Shown: piece by piece, positions 11,245 through 21,226 of the stretch
Layout: every line of letters begins with the position of its first letter
How positions within the stretch are numbered: position 1 is the first letter of the stretch
Assembly: GCA_036971615.1 (NCBI GenBank)
Contig: JAYKKR010000001.1
Location: 4,030,001-4,094,000, forward strand
Origin: Amyloporia xantha
Taxonomy: Eukaryota; Basidiomycota; Agaricomycetes; Polyporales; Adustoporiaceae
Direction: 5' to 3'
DNA length: 64,000 bases
Made by a program: the position numbers and the translations under genes
The notes under the pieces: generated by a model
Told to the model about the DNA's origin: nothing
The model's input: the letters and a program-made list of their open reading frames with translations, nothing else
The model's database searches: none

Positions 11245-12001
11245 ATGGAGGATTGGCTCGCAAGACTTGTGGACCCTGTGAACATGCCTAGTGAGGCAGG
11301 TGACGACCTGCTCGCTACTACAGATGTCACGGTGGTTGCTGCTGCCTTGTCTGCCGAAGTTTGCCAGCCAGTCGACCTGTACGATTCTGGTGCTAGCCAT
11401 CACATGTCATCGTATCAGGAGGATTTCCTTACCTTCCAGGAGATTGCGCCACAGGAGCTCAATGCTGCCAATTAACAGAATTTCGCTGCTACTGCCATCG
11501 GTGATATGCTTATTTTGGTTCCTCACATACCATTGCCGACTCAAATCCACCTGACCCGAGTCCTGTAGGCACCTGCCATTGGATTCAATTTGATCTCGAT
11601 AGGTCGGATTGATGAAGCTGATTATACTACTACCTTTGCGGGAGGTCAGTGTAACATTTTTGACAAGGATGGAGTACTTGTCGGAACAATTCTGAAAACA
11701 AGGGGACTATATCTAGTTACTCGAAAATGTGACATCCCATCTGCCAATGCTGCCACACATGTCACGAAGCTCTCTGTAATGGAGCTCCATTGCCGCATGG
11801 GACATATTGCTCCCCGTGCTGCACGTGAACTTGTCACAAAAGGACTAGTGAAAGGAATCATGCTTGTAGACTCTGATGAGCCAGAGGTCTGCGAAGCATG
11901 CATTTGCGTGAAATCCACCAAGAAGTCCGTTCCACATATCCATGAGGGTGAGCGAGCGACCACCTTCGGCGGCGAGGTCCATTCCGATTTGTGGGGACCG
12001 G
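11245..12001 (+). pseudogene. Ty1/Copia pol, 5' part (protease, pre-integrase)
   Basis: The frame contains the aspartic-protease motif DSGASHHM (about 11,386), the GAG-pre-integrase signature LHCRMGHIAPRAARELV (about 11,785) with a downstream CEACICVKS zinc-finger half, and the start of the integrase core HSDLWGP (about 11,980). In-frame stops occur after NAAN (11,474) and before APAIGFNL, so it is dead. The reading breaks at 12,001 exactly where an LTR-like sequence begins and resumes at 30,425 with VATLGGRRYFISFTDDFSR, the expected next residues of a Copia integrase. Both parts are thus one element split by an 18.4 kb insertion. Confidence 0.85.
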
Positions 12002-12372
12002 TGTAAGGAGAGGTATCGGGCTGGGGGGTGAAAGCACGGACAAGCAAGCATCTCATTCTCTCTCTTCCTCAGGTGTTGTTCCTCCCTCCTCCATGTCTAC
12101 CATACAGCTTTGGTGTTTGGTTTGATTCTCATTTATTTTGCATTTTTGCTCTAATTGGTGTTGGTGTTTTATCTTATCTTTCCTCCCCTTCCCTCCGCTT
12201 TATTCCGATTTTGCGATTCTTCCTTCCGGAATGACACCGCTTTGTTCCGCTTAGTCAGCGGAGGGTAGACGACGTGGCCGGAAAGTAGCTTGCTCTTCAG
12301 TTCCCCCTTGGTACCATACTACTAGGACTCCCCTGTACATCTCACTACTGGGCAATAGACTCTCTTTCTCTT

Positions 12373-12640
12373 ACCGGGCTTAGTGTAGAGCTGCAGCGGC
12401 ACTCTATACGTCTTTTACTGCGACACTGCGATACTGAGACACTGCGATACTGAGACACTGGGGCTCTGCAAGCGGCAGGGCAAACTGCGTTCTTTTACTT
12501 CTTTCACCGGGTTTAGTGTAGAGTTGCAGTGGCTCTCTATACGACTTTACTGCGATACTGCAATACTGCAATACTGCAATACTGCAATACTGCAATACTG
12601 CAATACTGCAATACTGCAATACTGAGGCTTTCCGCACGCA
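12373..12640. repeat. 133-bp duplicated unit and (CTGCAATA)n microsatellite
   Basis: ACCGGGCTTAGTGTAGAGCTGC at 12,373 recurs as ACCGGGTTTAGTGTAGAGTTGC at 12,506, each followed by CTCTATACG and TTTACTGCGA. The second copy runs into an 8-mer microsatellite, ACTGCAAT repeated about nine times (12,548-12,622). Open frames here on both strands are products of the repeat. Confidence 0.8.
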
Positions 12641-12859
12641 GCGGAGGGAAGCAATCAAGTGCCAGCGGGCACTTTCTGGGTTTTCAGGGACAGGGCTTTC
12701 TACTGGGATTTGACAGAGTGCAACGGCGCTACCATCGGGGACGAGCACATTCCGAGTACAGAGCTGAGTCTTGCACGTTGTTCCACCCTTTACACATTCC
12801 ACACCACCACCACACTTTCCTTTGGAAGCTCGCAGCTCCCTCATAGCCCCTCGGACGAA

Positions 12860-13205
12860 GAGCCCATTCAGTCATTATAGCCTAATGACTAGGGAGAGAT
12901 ATGGGTGATATTTTCCCTACAGTGTAAGGAGAGCGGACGTCGGCCGACACCATAATATTGCCTGCGCTGTAGCCTCGGCCAATGGTATAATATACTCTGG
13001 TGCGATGTGTCGGCCCACCGCGCCCTATTTTACCGCTATATTTTTGCCTGCGCTGTAGCTTCGGCCAATGCTATAATATACTCTGGGGCGATGTGTCGGC
13101 CCACCGCACCCTATTTTACCGCTATATTTTTGCCTGCTCTGTAGCTTCGGCCAACGCTATAATGTACCCTGTGGAGATGTGTCGGCCTACCGTGCCATAA
13201 TTTCA
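12860..13205 (+). repeat. KDZ left TIR with three 86-bp units
   Basis: After about 100 bp of terminal sequence, an 86-bp unit repeats from 12,961, 13,047 and 13,133. Each unit holds CCTGC(G/T)CTGTAGC, TCGGCCAA, a TATAAT-like box, GATGTGTCGGCC and ACCGCTATATTTTT (the last absent from the third unit). The copies differ by several substitutions. TCGGCC and the terminal GTCGGCCGAC palindrome are candidate transposase-binding sites, by analogy with subterminal repeats of other DNA transposons. Confidence 0.88.
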
Positions 13206-13206
13206 T

Positions 13207-14882
13207 GCTTCATTGCACTACATCCTTGCCTTTCCTATGCATCATTTATCCTCCATTGCAATCTGCCATCAACTGTGCCATTTGTATGTATTTCAGAGAA
13301 TATTTTTCTATTTGTCAGGTCATATATTACATTGCGCTGTTGGCAAATATCGACAAAATAGAATGTACAGATGGCGCGCTTGCCATCAGCGTCGCTATGA
13401 GTGGCGCCCTTGTGAAACTCGTATTGGGTCACATATTTCATGTACGGAGAGCTAAGGGCATTTGAACTGGATCTACCCGCCTACCAGCATCTAATACATA
13501 TTCTCGCCCAAGACACGCGCAGAGACTGGGCCATCTGATATGTGTCCTTCAAAGGATCCAGCTGTCTGGACCCTCTGTGGGACACAGATCCAATGGCCAT
13601 CTCCAGCGGCAGCATGCGCTATGGAACCATGGCGCCACCATGTCCAGACGCGCTATGCAACCATGCGCCACGTACCTTTCCTGCCACATTGTGAGGCGGA
13701 TGGCACGCAGGCGTTATGATGTGCTGGCGCTGTTGGACTGGGCCATTTCATCCTTGCTGCCCTGGGTCAGCCAGAGGAATCGAATCGCCGTCCACGTTTT
13801 GAGAGTACCCCTGATGCTGATGGACAAATCAGCTGCATCCGGAGTACTCATGGCGCTGAGGGCAACTCGATTCCACTGGTGAACGTAGAGAGCAAGGAGT
13901 TAATGGGTTAATCCAACAGCGCCTTGCATGAATGAGTCAGACTACAGACAGGAAGACTTGACTTATGTTCCTCCGAGCCGCATACCTGTGGCTCAGAAGG
14001 ACATAAGTCAAATGGGCCTTGTCCGGCGGCGACGGGCGCCATCTGATGGCGAAGTGCATGCGCGCTCATGCTCGCTGTTGGGAGATGGCGCTATGGCTCG
14101 CCTGACAGGGCGCCTTCATCTATGGTCTTCCGAGCCGCATACCTGTGGCTCTGAGGGCCACAGACTGAAGTTGCGCTGTCCGGCGGCGACGGGCGCCATC
14201 TGATGGCGCCGTGCATGGCGCGCTTATGCTCACTGTTGGGAGATGGCGCTATGGCTCGCCAGACAGGGCGCCTTCATCTATGCTCTTCAGAGCCGCTTAC
14301 CTGTGGCTCCGAAGGTCATACAAGAAGGGGCCTCGTTCAGCGGCAATATGCGCCATCCGATGGCGCCGTGCATGGCGCGCGCAGGCGTGGCACATGGTAC
14401 GCAGCCGGCATGATGTGCTCGCGTTCTCGACCTGCACGATTCTTCAATGCTACCCTGGATCAAAGCATCTGAATCAAATTGCCATCCAACCGTTGTTGGA
14501 TGGCCATCCGATTCAGCCGCTTGAATACCAAGGACATTCAAGGATCGGCTGGCGCAAAAGGACGTTATGCCTTCATGCTCTCACTGCGCAGACGCAACGA
14601 ATACATACACCACCTGGAAACACCCACCTTTGACATGGCGCGACGTCCAAAGAGCATGATTTGCTGGCGTCCTCGAGCTCGGCCATTCGTCAATGCTACC
14701 CGGAAGTTAAGCGTCTGAATCGCATCGCCATCCACATGATTGGATGGTAATGTGATTCAGCCACTTAAATTCGAGGTCCATTGGACAAATGGGAGGCGCT
14801 GGGGACGTCATGCACTCGTGCTCATACAGGGAGGGACAAGAAATACATACGCAACCAGACGAGACCCACCTGCGAGATGGCG
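13207..14882. repeat. Non-coding KDZ segment with 157-bp tandem repeat and hairpins
   Basis: A 157-158-bp unit (GAGCCGCATACCTGTGGCTC then GGCGCCATCTGATGGCG) repeats from 13,975, 14,132 and 14,290. A second, dispersed repeat occurs at about 13,727, 14,422 and 14,670; two of its copies end in hairpins built on GCCATCCA...TGGATGGC, at about 14,471-14,516 and 14,718-14,757. The frames on the plus strand are open only because of the repeat. No gene is supported before 14,883. Confidence 0.7.
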
Positions 14883-15669
14883 CTAGGAGACAGTACCCCA
14901 CACCTCATCTGGCAAAAGCACCTCCCTGTATCCATCCAAAATCCTGGAGATCTCGTCTGCGTCTTGATGGCGGTTCTCGACAAAGCGTGTGGCGAGCTTC
15001 TCGACCTCTTCCAAACGACTGAGGACTGCGCTCATGTCGCCGCAGTCGATCCGATAGGTGTCTCCGCAACGCTATCCAAATAGTAACACCAGGAATGTGT
15101 CAGCATGTCACAAACAACTAGAAGAGCGGGCACTCACTCTGTCAACCAGTGGACACTTCCACCACAATGGAAGGTTGCTGGGAGGGACATCAGGCCAAGT
15201 CCACCATGCAGGGTCAGTGTCCGTATGGAGTTGCTGAAGCTGTGGCGATGGCGGCGCAGGAAGCGGTGTGTAAGGCAAGATATTCATGACGTCGATCCTG
15301 GAGATGGCGCCGAACGTGGTAGCGTCGACGATCTTCTGAACCACATCTGGCAGCTCGACGTCGGTGACGCCAACGAGTGCGAGGCAGCCAAGACAGTTGC
15401 GGATGGCGTCCTGTTGATGGCGTCCTGTCAGCTGTCAGTGCAGATGTATTGGTGTGACGATTTCGAAATGGTACCATTTCCAAACAAAGCCTGATCTCCC
15501 ACCTCACCAACGTGAGGTCGATGGCGACATTGCTGGTTGGATTGGCGCAAGCGGTCCGCACCGTGGTGATAGCCTGTTCGCAGCGCCAGGAGTAGTACAT
15601 GACAAGACGGCGATTGATAGCGATGAGGTTGGCGACGGATTCGGCGCGATTAGCAAAAGCGGGAGCCAT
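14883..15669 (-). CDS. Small KDZ-cargo protein of 214 aa, function unknown
   Basis: Three exons, complement(14,883-15,071; 15,138-15,431; 15,508-15,669), join in phase 0 with GTGAGT/GTGAGG donors and CAG/TAG acceptors, giving 214 residues with no internal break. The start is the ATG at 15,669, opening MAPAFANRAESVANLIAI. The middle exon has a hydrophobic stretch near ELPDVVQKIVDATTFGAIS and a Pro-rich linker; the last exon is amphipathic and charged (SRLEEVEKLATRFVENRHQD) and ends in VWGTVS. I do not recognise a family, and no signal peptide or membrane segment stands out. It is divergent from the transposase with 273 bp between the starts, so the two may share a promoter. Unlike the larger cargo genes it needs no frame correction. 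Confidence 0.65.
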
Positions 15670-15942
15670 TGTGATGTGGGTCGTGAATGGGTAAAAAAGC
15701 GTGATCTGCGGGCTGCATTTGAGCAGTGGATGGGGGATCGGGTGATGGCCTTGAGGGAAGGTCATGGCGAAGATCCGTCGCAGATAAGCATCGGCAAATT
15801 ACCTGCAGATGATCGCGTGTATAAGATCCGTTATTGATAAGACATCATGAGGAAGGGGCGTGAGAGTTTCTCATTCAGTATGAAAAGGAAGCTGTCATGG
15901 ATCACAATAAGGCAATTGTCATCTGTCCGCGGTGATTCGGTC

Positions 15943-18900
15943 ATGGCGCGCACCAAGAAGCAAGACGTCAGTGGCGATGCGATGTTCGTGCGGCGCAAAG
16001 AGCGGCGAACTGCAAGAGGCGCCGTAACTTACGTTCCAGAAGAAATACCGATTCCACGCGCATCGCTGCAGGTCGCAGATGCCAGATCTCCATCAAAGTC
16101 CCCTCTAAAGCCGCGTCTCATGATCAATATTCGGAGCCGCTGCAGGAACATGTGGTGTTCGACAATGTGATGCCGATGAGGAGTCTGCACAAGGTGAGCT
16201 CCGTCGCCATATTTGGGCTGTTCAATGTGAAGGCTGAAAGCGAGCCAGTCGCAGAACGACTTTATGCGAGAATGGCTTCCTCTTCGAGAAGAGTACCTAA
16301 GCCACATCATCGAGCTAGAAGCGCCTCCTGGAGAGAGGCGATGCTGCAAATGCGCTGGTCCGCAAGGCGATTGGCGCTGCTTGGAATGCTTTGGGCGCCC
16401 GTGTACTGCGCAGATTGCCTCCAACTGACACATCGCCGAATGCCGCTGCATCGGGTGGAGAAGTGGGCTGACGGATTCTTCGAGCCAGCATGGCTTCGTG
16501 AGGTAGGGGTCGCAATGCATTTGGGCCACGATGGCGAACCATGTGTATACGCGGAGAGACCTATTATGGGGCAACACGCCGGGGTAGAAGATGATGGCGA
16601 GGAAGACGATGTCAGCGATGCCGGGGATAACGATGGCGATGAAGGGTCGGCGCCACCCGACGCGCCATCGCCGCCTAGCTACTACAGCAATGACACGATG
16701 ACCATAGTCGATGTAACCGGCATCCATAAACTTGATGTTGTGTGGTGTCAGTGCGAGAATCGGGCTACCCCTGATGTACAGCTACTGGACATGGGGCTGT
16801 ATCCTGGAAGTACCAAGCGACCGCGCACTGTGTTCACATTTCGGGTGTTGGATGACTTTTTGCTCACCAACAAGGAATGCAAAACCTCGGGGATGAATTA
16901 CTACAGCAAGCTTCGGCGCTGTTACCAACTCTGCGTTCCCGCATTCAGTTCAGGTAGGTCGCCATTGTCATATCATTGTGTGCTTGCGTTCACAAGGGCA
17001 TAGGATCGCTACAGGGAACTCCTGCGAGTGTCGCGCCAGTGGCAAAACCTCAAATATCGCAAATGGCATGGATATGGCCATGGCGCCACCAATGCCATAC
17101 CCGCCGGTGGCCTCGCTTTGGCGTGCCCAGCATGTCCCAAGCCTGGCATTAATCTCGCCGCAGGATGGCGTGATGACCCTGTACAGTAAGCCATGTAAGA
17201 CTTTCGTTGAGCGCCATGTGTAACGCAACAGCAGATGGAAGTACATGAGGAGCATCGTAATGGACGGCAACTTTAGCGCGGAGCATCTCAAGATGCGTCG
17301 CCCAGAGGATGACGTCATTCTCAGCGATGGCGACGCTTTCATGGTGGGCGACGACACCTACAAGAAGCATCTCGCTGTCGCCATCGAGCATAAAGAGGTC
17401 CGTGATTGGCTCCTAGTAGATGAATCCTTGGATGCTTATATCCCAGGTAGAAATCCTTCTGTCACGATCATCGCGCCGTCAACCAGGCGAACGCGGATCG
17501 CCATAACCTTGAAGCCACGGGGATTGGGGCGGCGGCCTGTGCGCGCCATGGGTTTTTCATGCCGCATGCGGTGGTTGATTTCCAGAAAGGCGAGAGGTAT
17601 GTGTTAGTTTTCCCATTCATGTGGCTCGCTTATACCCGCCATTAGACAGATGAACATGGATTACGCGTTGAGTGAGGTGCTCGCCACCATGGCGGGTATC
17701 CAGGTGCTGCTGGTGATGTACGACATCATGTGTCAATACGGCATCAATCTCATGAAGCGGTTTGGGGAGAGTGAGTATTTGCACATGCCGCCGAACGTGG
17801 AGATACGGCGCGGAATAGGCCTGTTTCATGTCCACGGCCATCAAGACACATGCTTTCCTCGCTACTCACCCAACTTCATTCCTGGTGCTGGTCAGATTGA
17901 TGGCGAAGTGATTGAAACCCTTTGGGCGCCGTTAAATCTCATTTCGGGTAGCACACGCGGCATGACCACGGCACATCGAAAGGAAGTCATCGACGATCAT
18001 ATGAATGATTCCAACTGGAAGAAGCTCACAGGTATTGGTAGGTGGTCATCGCGATAGGTAAATGTGGAGACATTCATCGCCATCCGACAGCGGCCACACA
18101 TGTTAGAAAGTGGCGCAAGGCCAAAACTGGGGCTACTGAGAGCGCACAAGTTTTGGAGTATATGGAGCGGTCCAGCACAGAAGAGCAGCTGCAAGAGTGG
18201 CGGGATGCAGAAGCCGAAGCGCTGGCCATGCGCACAGAGACCATCAGCGCCATGGACATTTTTGACGTCAAAATGAAGAAGGGTGAGAAATAACATTTGG
18301 CTCAACGTTGATGAGTACTCAATATAAACAGCGCCTAGCCGAATGGCCATCCAACTCCAGCTGACCCAAAAGGAGACTACACAAGGGCGCCATCAGGGGG
18401 TGGCTGCATGGATCGCTACTGGAATGAAGATCCAGGAGCTGCAGTAAGTCTACACGGCGTGCTATAGTCACTTGAATCTCACAGAACATTGACAGATTGG
18501 GGATTAGCCAGCTCAAGCGCAAGATGGGCGCCATCCGCTGCTGGTCGACCGCCTTACGCTAGAGGAGCGGCGCCAACGACTTCACAAGAGAATAGCGGCA
18601 TTTCAATCGAAAGCTACATCCTATCTACCAGTCCTCTTTGAGGATGACCGCGACGGTCCTGGAATCACTTACGATGGCGCCCGAATGGGATGCGCTGGAA
18701 GAAGACGTCAATCCGTTGGAGGAAATGTTTCCCGGGGAAGTGGAATCAGGAATACAACCTGAGAACGCCATTATATCGTTGCCTTCACAGCTTGGCTATG
18801 ACGTCATCTTGGCCACTAACCTGGAGGACATAGCGGCTGAGGAGCTAAGCTTGCGAGTGGGTCAAGCCAACGACGCGCTTCATCAGATTCGCCTCGCCAT

Positions 18901-19516
18901 CGGCTACAAGTCAGTGCTGTTTCGGACAGCGGTGCGCCATGCGAAAAGCCAACGCCAAAAGCTCAGGTCTTGGGATGAAGTGATAGCGACACAACGAACC
19001 GTGTTGGAAAACGTACGCATATACACTCAAAGCAGGCTCGCCATCCTTGCCCTCAATCCCGACGACCATATCCGGGCACGGTTCCAAGCCATCCAATACG
19101 TGGATCTCAAAGCCATCACCGCCATGCTAGATAACTCGATTCGTGGGTCCCGGCAGGAGACGCTATCTTGGATATGGACCGTGGACATTGAAGGTGATAC
19201 TGCGCAATCGAATTGGTTGACAGAGTGTGAGTGACATGTCCACGTCTGATTGGCATGGCGTCCTGATTTACACGGACAAGTACATCGCGTGAACTGGTTA
19301 CGCGCCAAATCTCGGAAAGACAGATGGGCCGAGGACTTGGTTATGGTCCAGGCGGAGATGGAGTGGACAGTGGCCAGCTTTCACCACAAGGCGGACGAAT
19401 GGCGCTCGCGTCTGATCGGGCCTCCTGGCCATGTATGCTACGCGCGCCGTCAGGTGGCGCTCTGGACTGGGATGGCGGATCATGCCGCTGCTCACTTCAC
19501 CAAGTGTGAGGCGTGA
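15943..19516 (+). CDS. CxC2-type KDZ transposase
   Basis: Eleven exons: 15,943-16,071; 16,137-16,193; 16,255-16,953; 17,004-17,185; 17,235-17,397; 17,451-17,596; 17,646-18,037; 18,091-18,282; 18,332-18,443; about 18,500-19,226; 19,281-19,516. Introns are 49-65 bp. Exon 3 has the cysteine cluster (RRCCKCAG, RCLECFG, YCADC, THRRMPLHRVEKW) and the block QLLDMGLYPGSTKRPRTVF. Next come YRELLRVSRQW, MDGNFSAEHL, HRAVNQAN, MYDIMCQYGINL, GIGLFHVHGHQDTC, GAGQIDGEVIETLW and HMNDSNWKKL, all standard for the KDZ RNase-H-fold transposase; the catalytic acidic residues are probably among the last blocks. The C-terminus has WLRAKSRKDRW. Frame breaks are needed near 16,394, 16,920, 18,527 and 18,677, so it is either mis-sequenced or recently broken. 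It acts in the nucleus to mobilise the element. Confidence 0.9.
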
Positions 19517-20863
19517 TCGGTGATATGTACTGAGATAGTATTTGTTGTTACACTTATAACTCTAAAAAAACCCCACTCCATCCAATGAGGTGCCTTTATG
19601 TTCATCGATGCATGCACCGAATCTCTCATGAAGTAAGCATAGCATACGCTCACCATTGCATGGCTGAACGCCATGCCGTAGAAGCTTTCCACACAATGCC
19701 ACAACACTGCCAGGCCTGTAGTCTATCATCACATTGGGCCCATCGAGCTCCATCTCTAATGGGCCATAATTACCCACCGTAGTCAGCAGATCGAACCACT
19801 CTTTTCTGGAGTTCTTGTCGCGATGTAGCGGAGTGGCGCGATTGCTTATGACTTGAACGCCGTTGAATATGGACGACCACTTGTTCACTATATCTTTGTG
19901 GTCCAGGCCACACGACAGTGTCCTAATGCATGTGCGACCCGCGGCGTAAAGGTCGGGATGCATGATAGACATCATAGCAGAGAGGATGGCCGCTGAATCA
20001 CGGATGGCGCTCAACCACCGCCATCCACTCTCGCCATCCCGGCCGCGCAAGCTGGTTGAAGGTTCCACAGGATCGCAAGGGCCCTACCGATATGCGCCGC
20101 GATCAGCGACGCAGTGCAGTCACAACCAACGCGACCTACGGTATGTCCAAGGGCATGCCATCCTGGAGACAGATTGACCGTCCCTGGGGGATGGCGCACT
20201 CTGATGGACGGCGGAAGTATTTGGCGTCGTTTCTCCAATTTCCTCCGCATGCTTTGCGCATGAGCTGCGTGGATAGGTGGGTCGTCGCTGTGCGTATTTC
20301 CCTCTGCAGCCATTCCACAATGAGTATCTCGAAAGGAGGAAGGGTGGACAGGCCCACCTGACGATCGGCGTGAAGCAGTCCAGGAAGGATCCACGCTAGT
20401 ATTCTTGAGTGCTGGTCCACCAACACACAGGGTTCATCGAGTACCACAGTCTTATCTTCAACTAGAGGCTTCCACCTCGCCTTCAGTTGCTCCTCCAGTC
20501 TCACATTCTGCCCTGTGTTGCCCACCCCTATGGAGTCGGAATAGCGATCAATATCCCATGCCAAGCGTACTAGCTTGACGGTCAGTGTGATGCCTCAGGG
20601 CTCACTAGCACTCGCAATGACGCACCAGGTCTGATATAGGCTTGAGCGAGCTGGTGAGCGATATCACTGCATTCTATGACAAAGTCTGCCCGGACATGAG
20701 TAGGAGGCTGTGGTTGCCTCAGTGGGCCTGGATCGTCCCGCAGCTTGTGCAGCCAATACTGAAACATATCTCGCATACAGGCCGCCAATGTGTCGCTAAA
20801 GTCGAGGCCGCTGGGTGATATCATGGCAAGGAATATGAGGGTATCTTGCCATGCACTCCCCAT
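19492..20863 (-). CDS. TET/JBP-family 2-oxoglutarate/Fe(II) dioxygenase
   Basis: Converges on the transposase and overlaps its last codons. The start is the ATG at 20,863 (MGSAWQDTLIF). Reading then gives RVLVSPEASH, DIDRYSDSIGVGNTGQNVRL, VLVDQHSRILAWILPGLL, TVNLSPGWHALGH, DSAAILSAMM-IMHPDLY, ATPLHRDKNSRKEWFDLL with the iron-binding H-x-D, RPGSVVALCGKLLRHGV with the distal iron-binding His, GER with the likely 2-oxoglutarate-binding Arg, and CYAYFMRDSVH near the end. This order is that of basidiomycete TET homologues, which oxidise 5-methylcytosine. A 56-bp GTAGGT...GGTAG intron fits at about 20,070-20,130. Indels are needed near 20,585 (C), 20,186-20,190 (C-run) and 19,646 (GT). The iron ligands are intact. 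The C-terminal end is uncertain. Confidence 0.88.
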
Positions 20864-21226
20864 TGTATATTACTAGCAGGACCTAACGCCTGTCGACCAT
20901 GCTGCAACAGCATTGTCTACTGCTGTTACGACTGCACGCATGTTTGTCGATCGCTTCCCTTCTTGATCGCAAGGGCCTGAAGGATCTCGCGCGGCCGATC
21001 GGCATTGTGTGATCCGGTGATCGGCTACCATTGTTGATCTGCGGACCGCCATCCCCGAGGATGCCGCCATCATGCCGCCTGAGCTGCCACCGTGCTTCCC
21101 AAGCAAGCCGTAGGCATGCCGCGGGTGAATTCCCCGGGATTTCTGCTTTCAGCGAGCGCGATCAGGTTGAGCGACAGCCATCAGCGGAGTCGGAGCACGG
21201 AAGCAAAGTAGTGCAAGGAGACAGAC

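Noticed and set aside
12529..12846. Open frames of about 100-145 codons over the 8-mer microsatellite
   Set aside because: The (CTGCAATA)n repeat keeps frames open on both strands (CNTAILQY/VLQYCSIA); no start context or flanking exons.
16390..18680. Programmed frameshifting in the KDZ transposase
   Set aside because: The breaks occur at several places, not at one slippery site, and the same kind of missing homopolymer base occurs in four other cargo genes. Sequence error or decay is simpler.
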